Below, piece after piece: positions 28,201 through 40,200 of a stretch of 64,000 nt of DNA. Source of the DNA: Patiria miniata (Eukaryota; Echinodermata; Asteroidea; Valvatida; Asterinidae); assembly GCF_015706575.1 (NCBI RefSeq), contig NW_024037056.1, positions 6,089,176 through 6,153,175 of the forward strand, given 5' to 3'. The position numbers were made by a program, and so were the translations under genes. The notes beneath the pieces were generated by a model. It did not search any database. It had not been told where the DNA came from and worked only from the letters and a program-made list of their open reading frames with translations. Each line of letters starts with the position of its first letter. Within the stretch, counting starts at the first letter, position 1.

Positions 28201-31200
28201 TCGGCTACATGTTTTCTCAGAATTTTCCCACGAAGATGACTTGAACGACAGCAGCTGCGGAAAAACAAGATATGGGTCTATTAGCTTTTACCTGTTATCA
28301 CGGTGTTGCCATTATAAATGAAGTGTTCTGAGCACACCACGCCGACGTCTTGGGTGTGGTTGCAGTTATGGTTGCCCCAGCCCTTATGATCGCAGTATTC
28401 AATCATTCCATCATACTGAGAGCACCGCACATCGTCAAGAAGTATCGGCCCGTGCCCCTCACCAAAATGGGCCAGGTCTGAATGCACGAACCCGTAGCCG
28501 AGTTGACGACAGAGGACCTTGGCGTCTGCAGGGCCCCAGTGGTCGCTGCATATTGTGCCCCACTCCCCGTCATGAAAGACTTCCACGCGGCCTTCGGATG
28601 ATGAATTTCCGTCCACTAGACGAACAGTATCGGCTTCAAAAAAAAGAAAATTAATTGAACTGCTGCAAACTGCTTACTGACTAGATTGATCTAAAAATAT
28701 ACACATCAACAACAACCAAATGACCTGGCCTGATATCTCGTTACATGCTAGTACGGCAGATAGATGACAGGATTGTTTATTTGATGATAAAAGCAATTTG
28801 GCACACAGTCAGAGTATGTCATAAGAAAGATATTTGGCTATCTGGGGGCATCGCAGATTTGCCCTAAAATATAGGCAGAATAACAAGCAATTTTCAGATT
28901 TTTCACAATGGCTGCCATTGCTTGTTATTCTACCTATATGTTGTCAAAGGACAAATCTACGATTGCCATAAGATATACTCTGACTGTGTGCCAAACACCA
29001 TGCTTTTCTCATCAAAGTAACGAATTCTCCCCAAATATTTCCGCCATCTGCCTCTGCATGCTTCGGAGACAAATGATGGTACAAAAAATATACATGAAGG
29101 GGACACATGTCAGGGTAGAAGGAGGAACACACAAGAGGGATTTAACAGGGCTACTCAGTGTGGCAGCAGATGATGATCATAGGGATGGGATGGGGCAGGA
29201 AGGGAGGGGGGGGGTTGAGAAGGGATGGATGATGCTAGGGTGGCGGTAAACAGCAACGGCAACAGAAACAGCAACATCAACAACAAGCAGCAGCAACAGC
29301 AGCAGCAGAAACAACACTAGCAGCAACAACAGCTACAGCAACAGCAGCAACAACAGTTGCAGCAGCAACAGCAGCAGCAGAAGCAACAGCAATAGCAACA
29401 GAAGCACAAGCAATAGCAACAGCAACAGCAGCAACAACAGTTGCAGCAGCAACAGCAGCAGAAGCAACAGCAATAGCAACAGAAGCAGCAACAGCAACAG
29501 AAGCAGCAACAGCAGCAGAAGCAACAGAAGCAGCAACAGCAGCAGCAACAGCAGCTATAGCAACAGCAGTGGCAGTAGCTGTAGCAGCAACAGCAGCAGA
29601 AGCATCAGTAGCAGCAACAACAACAACAGCAGCAACAGCAACAACAACAACAGCAGCAACAGCAGCAGAAGCAGCAGCAGCATCAGCAAAATCAACAGCA
29701 GCAGCAGCAACAACAGCAGTAACAACAACAGCTACAGCAACAACAGCAGCAGCAGAAACTACAGCAACATCAGCAGCTATAGCAACAGCAGCAACAACAG
29801 CTGTAGCAACAGATAGAAGCAACAACAGCAACAACAGCAGCAGCTACAGCAGCAGAAGTAACAGCAACATCCACAGCTACAGCAACAGCAGCAACAACAT
29901 CAGCAGCAGCAGCTACAGCAACAGCAGCAACAACGGCAATAGCAGCATCAACGGCAGCAGTAGCAGACAGCAACAGCGGTGGCAGTAGCAGCAGCACATC
30001 CAAACTTACATAATGTCTCTTCAATTATCTCTTCAATTATATTGCCGCCTGACATTCAACCATTGTCGATTTACCATTCAATGTCTGTATGGGTCTAGTC
30101 TGAGTAACTTGGACCCAACTTATCGCTTTTTTAACATTCGGACATGGTCTGGCGATAGTCGCTAGACCATGTACGAATGTTGAAAAGGCGATAAGTTGGG
30201 TCCAAGTTACTCGGACTAGTATGGGTCTAATTTTTACATTACTTACCCTCTTGGGCAACGGTGGAGGTAGATTCTAGGAGAAAAACGAGTAGACACAATG
30301 GCATGACACATCGGATACTATCGCGTCGGTTGCGCATCGTCACAATTACACGGAACGAACAGCTCGGCCAGTAGGTTTCACGCAACAATCAATCCACCGT
30401 ACGGCGCTTCCAGAATTGTGATATTGCCGCTAGTGGCAAAAATCTCCAACAAAGGCCTGATGGAAGAAATCGTGAATGATCACCTTTAACAGCATGTAGG
30501 CAGCAGCAAGTGATATCAAAGACATTTACTGTACGTGCTTACTAATGGAGATCAATAGTTGAAGCTGTCTCTTTGGAACAAATTGCCTGTCCTTTGCTTT
30601 TATAACAGATTCGCTGACAGGAGGTCGTACCGTGATCACCCGATCTAGTTGTCAGTCAACTTTGCGCACGTAAACCTGTATAGAAGCCCTCAATTTATGC
30701 CCGTACAATCACGACAATCCCCCCCCCCCCCCATTTCAAGATCTCTTCGTCATTAGAACAAACCCATTAGTATATTTTATGGACTTGGCCGTGATAGTAT
30801 TGCGGGTAGTATTGCTGTCTTTTTCGGAGTTCAAGGCTTACAACAATTTCGGAGAATTAAACATTAACCAATCAATAAACCGAGAAATAAATTTCACACC
30901 CAACCACTCAGCCAGTTTGAAATCAAGCCGGCAATTAGCGAGCCAAGCAATCACGGAAGTCATTTTTCTTTCCAAAAATTAGGCACTCAGCGACCCAGTC
31001 ATATTTTTGTTCTCAGCGATGTGGGAAGCTCGACTCATGCGCGTGTTACCGCTGCGGCAGAAGCCGGACTGTCAGTAGATGATGGTCAATTAAATGGGAC
31101 ACTAACAAGTAAAGATTGAGTGCCCCTAATTGCAGCTATCAATCGTTTTTGTCATCGTTAGGACATCAGATTTTGTGCCATTAGCGAAATTGCCTTAATG

Positions 31201-34200
31201 GCAAGAGATCCCCTGAAATTTGTGGTGAGATATCTTCAATCGTCAGAAATTATGTTGTTGGAAGAACATGATATGTAAGAATAAACGTTCATAATCAGAA
31301 CGAAACCGACCTTCAAAAGTTGAATTATCAGGAATTGCCTGTGCTGTTCACGTACCAGTGCATTTCACAAAATAAAGCTGCTCTTCAAAATTGTCTGAAG
31401 AATGTTCTGTGCTGTTCACGTATACCAGTACAATTCACAAAATAAAGCTGTTCTGTGAGTACGTGCCGTGATGTTATGGTCCAGTGCATTTTAAAACCTT
31501 GAACTGATACAGTTATCCGTGCTTCGCCGGAGCGTGCACTTTAATAATGTACAATATCGGGTGCCTGGCGGGAATGATTGATGACACTATGTAATTTGAG
31601 CCACCCGGCCCTCACAGCCAGACCATTCACCCCTGATTCACCCCTGATTCAGACCCTAAACAGCCATTAAACTTACCCCGTCAATGCCATTTGACAGTTC
31701 CATTTTGGTCTTGTACATGCATGGTCCATACATAGAGCTAGGATACTAGGATCGAGTGATAGATGACCTGGGGCATGGCTACCACGTGGCTGGGACAATA
31801 TAAAACAAAGAAATGTGGAAGCGATAAATACCAGCCACGCTCCGGCTAAGGTTTTAATCCTTTATTTACTGTACAATTTCACCACAACACACGAACTGTT
31901 TTGTGTTTCTAAAAACAGCGAAACGAAGACATGTAATTTCGCCCAAGTCGAACTGTGAAGAGCTCCGATTCAGGAACATCTCGCTGGTTCACGAAGTCGC
32001 TGGGATCGAGATTCGGGCTTGAGACGAACCTTGAAAATAGTAATATGTATGACAGAGCTGACTCCGATATCAGTAGAGATTTGAAGCAATCAAGCCAAGA
32101 TACCTGATGATATCGTTTGAATTCCCGAAGTACCCACATGGCTGTGATTTGCTGTGCTTTTTCTGTTTATTTTGGCGGCGGGAGACTGTCAGTTCTCAGC
32201 CCAAGTTAGGTATTTCGGTCCCTCGCAATTATCTTCTTGAGGTCAGATCATTCTGGACAAAGACCCTGTACTTTGGTCACTTCTCGCCTTTGCGATCACA
32301 ACGTAAAACGCAATACTTCGTAGGGAGGGCGTTCCAGTATGGCTAATTCAATTTTAATTATTACAGTTAATTTATTTACTTGACGGTAGGACACAACGGC
32401 CTGCAAAAACGATCATGGTCCAGTTACGCTTTCAATTATGCCTGCACACCTGTATGCTATTCACTTTGATGACTAATAATAGTGTGGAATGTTTCCTTGA
32501 ATTGAATTGAATTGAATCGAATCAAATTTTTGTTTTTGGCGCGCAGCTTGCCACCGGAATCGTTCCGCTTCACTGGAAGGACATTTCCAATTGATCTCAC
32601 TAGGTATGAAATACCGGCATTTTTTAATTATCTGAAAAGCAATTAGGTACACTTTATGACTTCATTACTGGACCGAGCCCAGTCTAATGTGGCTTTCTTA
32701 GATGTAGGTAGCTCTCCAGCACTTAACTGGTTCGTCACTCGTCACTCGTCACTCGTCACTCAAATTCAGATGGGCCGGAGGCAGGTGGCTCTGGACAATG
32801 ACGCACATACATTGGGGAAAGCCTGACAGTATGATCACAAACCTTGCACTGCCGCCGTATGTGCGGACATTGGTTTTGGCGCGCAGCTGGCATTGAGCTG
32901 TTTTGCTTCACCTGCAAAGCTAGCTAAGGACATTTCCACAGGCTAACCTGGTACAAAATACCCATTCGCGTAAGTTTTTATTATCTGAAAAGCAATAAGG
33001 TACACACTTTATGACTTCGCACAGTAGTATCATGGCTTATACGTGGAGAAATACGAAGCCGGTGTAGCGTGAATAGCCGACTCCATGAAATATGGACCCA
33101 TTGTAGTATATTGCGCATGCATAAGTACGATAATATGCTATGTTTTAGAATCATACGTGGGAGAGTGACCTGTCACGTGCGAGGGATTGGATTAACCAGT
33201 AATAGGGAAAAGGAGTCAGATCAGTTCTCATTTTTCGATTTTGATTTTTTTTCAATATTTTGCTTTAAAACAATGTACTTAACCATTTTGACATGTTTCT
33301 GTAAGCAAAACATCATTAATTTCCAAGTTACATTAATGTTGCAAGGGGCAGAAATCTCGATAAATGCATTTTGCGTTTTCACGAAGAGCCACATACATTT
33401 TGGCCCTTTGAACGCGTACAAAACCCATTGCACGGAAATACGTAAAAGTAGGTCAAATGAGATTTGCGTTTTCACGAAGAGCCACATACCTTTGTTACAT
33501 TTTCAGCTGCGCGCGCGTACTCACGCGCGCCTATGGAAATGCACGTTGAACAGAAAGGGCCAATATGTCGGAAACCTTAATTTGCGTTTTCACGAAGAGC
33601 CACATATCTTTACTAATTAATTTTCACCAATTAATTGCTGTATTCAGTCGGATTACTGGGTACATGTAAAAATTCAGCTCTCGTAGAATCGTGTGATGGT
33701 TTTCTTGCTGCAAAAAGTTGTTGCAAAGTGGTATTTTTTGCAGTTTTAAAATATGAGAAACTTCTTTTGCGATTATCTCGAAAACGCTTTTTCTTCAAAA
33801 TCCACATAATTATGTGGCTCTTCGTGAAAACGGTGACGAAATGGAAGTGCGTGCGACTCGGACGGCGCGGCGCGGCCTTTTGGGGTTCGAGTTCCATGTA
33901 ACGTTAGACGCAAACTCATCAGAAATCGTTGATAATAATATTTTATTGGGCAAATTGACACACAAAATTACAATAAATACATAAAATTTGATATTAAAAC
34001 AAAAGGATATACAAACAATAAGAAACCAAGTAAACACTACACACGAAAGACAGAACGTGAACAGTGCAGGGCTGCCAAGGAGAAGAACAAAAGTGAAACA
34101 AAACACTGTCGCCAATAGGGCGTGTCTCTCCAATATTATCGTTGTTGTGTATATAGTAATATTCATAATTTTATAACAACCATCCTGCTCAAATCGACTT

Positions 34201-37200
34201 GTTTTCAACACCTGAGATCTCCATAGAGAGTTTGTTTGAAACCGGATGCTGCAGAATGTTGCTCGCAGCGATACAAGGGACACAAATCCCAATTGAGCTG
34301 TTTAATTCGGCCCCAGGCTCCTTTGCAAATATACTGAGGCTGGTGATATTGAAAGTCAGCCTGTCGTCGAGTTGTCTTCAGTTGAGCAGACCTGAAGCCG
34401 ACTGAATGCACAGTCGCACATTTACAGGAAATTGTCAGAGCTAATCGAACCGTGAAAACTTGGTCTTGTTTGGTAAAAATAAAATTGGAAGTTTCTCATC
34501 AGAGAGGAGCTAGAGTATACCAGGCAGCTCCATCTAACCGTCTGCGACAGCAGAGTTAACGATCTGAATTTATTGCAGACGAATTGATCTGACACGATTT
34601 CGTTTTCCTCTTCATTCGACTTCAGTCACATCCTTTATCTGGATGATCCTAACAAAGCTTCTCTTTACTTGTATCAACCCATCGATAAGATCATCCCGGT
34701 CATTTCTGTCTTCGGTATCCTGTCCAATCTTGCTTTCATCCTTGTGGTCTACAAAGTCCCCTTCATGCGGACTCCTATAGTTGTTATGTGCTACAACTGG
34801 CCGTGTCAGACACGATCTTTCTTCTAGTTGCCGCGGTGGAGAAGATCGTGCTGGTTTCCTCGACTGCGATCCAGTTGGATATGTCGTCGATTGGTTTCGA
34901 ACCAGGCTGCATTCTCCGGCCGGGCTTTTTGGACATGCCGTACTTTGCCTCCTTGCTCTTCATCACATTGGTGACTTTCGATTGGTACATCGCAATCTGC
35001 CGGCCGCTTAGGGTACGCCGCTATACCAAAACTCGCCGAGCAGAGTTCAGTGATCTTCTGGGCGACAGCTTTTCTATTCGCGGCTTGCCTGCTTCCAGCA
35101 TTCTACACCTTTCTCTGCAAGTCTGCATCGTGCCACCTGAGTTTGAAAACTCGGACTTCCCTGGGATTGATTTGTAATTAATTTGTGTCCGACTGTCTTG
35201 TGATTGGCTTGTTGTTGACTTGTGATTGGACTTGTGTTGGACTTGTGATTGAGTTGTTGTCGACTTGTGATTGAGTTGTGGTCGACTTGCAATTGACTTA
35301 TGATTGAGTTGTGATTGACTTGTGATTGAGTTGTGATGGAATTGTGACTAAGTTATGACGATCTTGTGATGGAACTGGGATTGATTTTTAATTAATTTGT
35401 GTCCGACTTGTGATTGGCTTGTTGTTGACTTGTGATTGAGTTGTGATTGGCTTGTTGTTGACTTGTTATTGAGTTGTATGATGGACTTGTGTTTGACTTG
35501 TTATTGAGTTGTGGTCGACTTGTGATTGAGTACGTTGTGGTCGACTTGTGATTGAGTTGTGATGGACTTGTGTTGGACTTGCAATTGACTTGTGATTGAC
35601 TTGCAATTGACTTGTGATTGACTTGTGATTGACTTGTGATGGACTTGTGTTTGACTTGTGATTGACTTGTGATTGACTTGTGATTGACTTGTGATTGACT
35701 TGTGATGGACTTGTGATGGACTTGTGATGGACTTGTGATGGACTTGTGATGGACTTGTGTTGGCCTGTGATTAACATTGACTCGTAATTGACTTTGACCG
35801 AGAGGCGATTGACCTGTGATTTAGTTGTATTCAACTGGTGTATGAGCTGTGTGGAGATATTGAGTAAATATTGTTCAATATTATTTGACAGATACCGAAG
35901 ATCCAGTATTCCCCATCTGTCCAATGAGCATCCTCCAAGCTACTGACGAAGGAAGCCCCTTTGCAACTGTGTCGTGGACAGTGCCAAACGTCACCGATAA
36001 CTCTGGCCAGACACCGACGGTCGAAGCCTCGGACATGCCCGGTGATACGTTTGAAATCGGCTCGCATACAGTGACTTACCTAGCTGAAGACAATGAGGGG
36101 AATACCGGACTTTGCTCCTTCGTCATCACTGTATTTGGTATGTTCAGAAAAAAACGAAACCCAAAAGTCGGGACCATTGTTTTACTGAAGTTCTGCATGT
36201 AGCTCTTTCAAAATCTAGGATATGAAAGCCCAATTCATAAGCTTTCTTTTAGTACAAGAATCATTCAAATCACTCACATACATGGAGTTTTAACCACAAC
36301 CACTGTTTTAAAGTTCTGTCCACGGATCACAAGAAGGTAAGTATTTTGCCAGCAAAACGAAAACAAACACATAGGAATGTGTGTGAATTGTTTTTGTTTT
36401 GCTGAAAGAACGCGCACTTTTTTTGTGATCCATGGACAGAACTTTAAAACGGTGATGGTTGTGTTTAAAATTCCGTAACTTGGAAAGTACATGAGTGATT
36501 TGAATGATTCTTGTACTAAAAGAAAGCTTATGAATTGGGCTTTCATATCCTAGATTTTGAAAGTGCTACATGCAGAACTTCACTAAAACAATTGTGACAT
36601 GCCCAATTTGCGTTGAATCTGTCATTTGATTCGTTTGAAACCAATTCTTTCAATTTTGCATTTTAGATGACGAGGACCCAATTTTCATGTGGTTCCCCGA
36701 TGACATCATGGTCAACGTCCCTGACGACTCTGGTGAGGTCGTTGTCAACTGGCAACTGCCCAATGCGACAGACAACGCAGAGCCACCGTCGTTTGATGTC
36801 ACCGACTACGTTCCAGGACACTCGTTCGCAATTGGTGACCACGACATTGTGTACACAGCACGAGATGCAGCAGGCAATCTTGTCACTCGAACGTTGCGTA
36901 TATCAGTTTCTGGTAATTAATCAAAAGTTCTCTTACATGTAATTATTCTTAGGTTTCCAATTCTTAGTTTTTCAAACTGTCAGATTGTAACTTTCAAATC
37001 ATCTCATATTAAAATGTATAAGTATCACACAAAATTTGCTAGGACCTATGTGGGAAAGATAGGACAGTAAGTATGTGGAGGTGTGTTGAAGAAACCTCGA
37101 TTCATCGGCATATATATCTTCATAAAGGTGTGAGTTGACATTACAGGTACCATAGTAGGTTACCATAGCTGATACCATTGCGGATACCATGGCATTTATA

Positions 37201-40200
37201 GCTGAGTATAGGTTTAATAGCATTGCTGATACCATAGTAGGTTACCATAACTGAGTAGTAGGTTACCAAAGCTGAGTAGTAGGTTACCATTGCTGATACC
37301 ATAATAGGTTACCATGGTAGAGTAGTAGGCTACCATACCATATAGCAGATACCCATGGTAGGTTATCATAGTGGATATCAGACTTAGCATATAGGCTACC
37401 ATAGCGAATACCATGGCAGGTTATCATAGTGGATACATCATAGTGGATATCAGACTTGGCATGGTAGAGTATAGCTACCAACGTGGATACCATGACAGGT
37501 TATCCTAGTAGATATCAGACTTAGCATTGCAGAGCAGTAGGCTGCCATAGCAAATATCACGGCAGGTTGTCATAGTGGATATATGAGACTTGGCGTGGTA
37601 GAGTAGTAGGCTACCATAGAGGACACAATGGCAGCTTATCATAGTGGATATCAGACTTAGCATTGCAGAGTAGTAGGTTGCCATAGGGGACACCATGGCA
37701 GCTTATCATAGTGGATATCAGACTTGGCATTGCATAGTAGTAGGCTACCATAGTACAATGTACATGTAGATACCATGGTAGGTTATCATGGTGGATTTCA
37801 GACTAAGCATAATTGGATTCTCACTTAAAAGTGCATTTGATCAGGAGTTAACATGTGAGTAACTGACTTGAAAATGAAGGTCAAGGTAGGCCTCAGCGTG
37901 TCATCTGTTAAAAAAATGCCTCACAATTTTTTCCCCTGTTTTACTTTTAAACTTTGAAATTGAAATCTCATTTATCAATTTGTTTAAGCATTCCCTGGCC
38001 CTTTTCAAGACTCTGTCTGATACTGATACCATCACTTTGAAACGTCATAAAGCTGATTGAGAATAAAAAGGCATCTCCCTAGCATTCTCTGTGAATGATT
38101 ACATAAACGAATCCTGTTCATGAGTAAACTCTTTGTTGATTCCATCAGACATCCATCTACCTGTCTTTGACACATGTCCACCTGATGTACCAAGCTTCAT
38201 ATCCACTGATGATAGCGAAGCCTTTGCTACGGTAACATGGCGTCTTCCTAATGCGACTGACAACTCTGGCAGTGCTGAGGTCACCTCCGTTCCATCGCCT
38301 GATGGAACCTTTGAAATTGGTTTTGTGAATGTCACCCTGACGGCTACCGATCCCAGCGGCAACGAAGCTGTTTGTGTGTTCAGCTTCACTGTAGAAGGTA
38401 TGTCCAGTGGTTGCGGTGGTTGACTCATGTACAAAGGTATGGGTTCGAACCCTGCCTGGAACATGCTGTTTGTGCCCTTGGGCAAGACACTTTACTACAA
38501 TTGCCTCTCTCCACCCAGGAGTATAAATGGGTACCTTTTATTGGCTTCCTGCTGAATAGAGAATACAATTCAAAATCCTGCTCCTTACATTCCAAGTCCT
38601 TCATGGATTAGCTCCATCCTACATACGAGACCTGTTACAACTTCGCAACATGCGACCAGACCTCAGATCGTCTTCATCCCCGATACTTTCTCTTCCCAAA
38701 ACTCGCCTGGCAAGCTACGGGGACCATGCCTTTTCCAGCTGTGCACCGCATCTCTGGAATTCCTTGCCATGACTCTGGCCCAATCGCTAAAGAGAGATGG
38801 TCACTCCGTTCCTGTTAACCCAGGTTCGTCCCCTTTACCTTTTTTACCTTGAGCTCACTAACTCATTGCAAAAATTTTACTTACCAGATGACGAAGACCC
38901 AGTATTTCTGTCAAGTCCTGACAATATCAGCATTTCGACGGATCCAGGATCGGCAATGGGTACCGCAACATGGGACGTACCGATGGTATCTGATAACAGC
39001 GGTGACGTCACGGTGACGTCAACACATCAACCGGGGGAACAATTCAATCTGGGAGCCACTACTGTCATCTATACAGTGAACGACACCGCAGGCAATGAGG
39101 CTACCGTACAGTTTGTTGTCTTTGTATCAGGTGAATAAAAATCCTTGTTTATTTCCCACAAATGTCGGTAAGGTAAGATATAAGCTTTGACTTGTTTAGA
39201 AACAAAGACCCTTTTAAAAAGGGCACCAGACAGTCTATACATTATTAAAAAAAAAAAGACTTTAAGCTGGGCAAGCGTAGTACTGAGCATGCCGTGAATC
39301 CTCTTATACCAGAATACCCAAGTATACAGGGTGAATAAAAAAAACCACCAAGATATTATTGCTAATTGGAACAGAAGTAGGGCACATGTGAATCAAAGGG
39401 AGATATCCTCTGTTAGGGTTGAATCTCGTCTTTGAAATGACACCCTGGTCATGTCATTACATTCACGATTGACTGAGCAGTGACCAAATTTATGAAAGGG
39501 TCTATTTAGAGACTTGCGCCACTTTTCATGGTGAAATCCCCTTTTTTCCCTTGTGGAGACGTATTCATCTATAGAAACTGCCCTGTGGAGACGTATACAA
39601 TCTTGTATCGTGTGCACATTTCCAGAGGGCACGGTGTATCAAATCCTAAGTGTGTCTGTGTGTCCAGAGCATATCGCTGGCCACCAGTGGTTTTGGCTAT
39701 TTTGAGATTAAAGTGACCAGACAATATTACAGTGTGTTGGGTAAAAGATATACAATGAAATCCTGGTATGGAAAAGACGCTTGGGTTTAAAAGGCAAATG
39801 AACTCGTAAACAACAACGTACTTCTCTATATTCCATTTCAGACAATGAGGATCCCCACTTCAACCAAGTACCAGCGACTATCCGGGTACCAACTGAGTCT
39901 GGTGAACCGACTGCCAGCGTAGACTGGCCCGACCTGGAACCGGTGGACAATGTCATGGTTATGGCTGTGTCATGTGATCACTCGTCAGGTGATACCTTTG
40001 ACACTGGAGAAACGCTGGTAACCTGCAACGTCACGGATTCGGCTGGAAATACAGCAACTGCTACTTTTACTGTCATCGTGGGGGGTAAATGAGACATTTA
40101 TTGCCATTAAAGGTGTATGTTTGTTATAAACAACACAAAAAAAGAAAGTCCACACTCATTGGAGGGGTCATAATTTTGAATCTTATCGTCTTACGATGAC

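Noticed and set aside
29277..29988. Long poly-Ala/poly-Leu/poly-Thr ORFs
   Set aside because: All come from the CAG/CAA array, open in most frames on both strands.
33069..33620. 183-residue ORF
   Set aside because: Overlaps MITE family F ends and has no domain, composition or splice support.
34788..35177. Intact small GPCR gene
   Set aside because: The 129-codon frame covers only TM2-TM3; TM1 and TM4 are in other frames and TM5-TM7 are missing.
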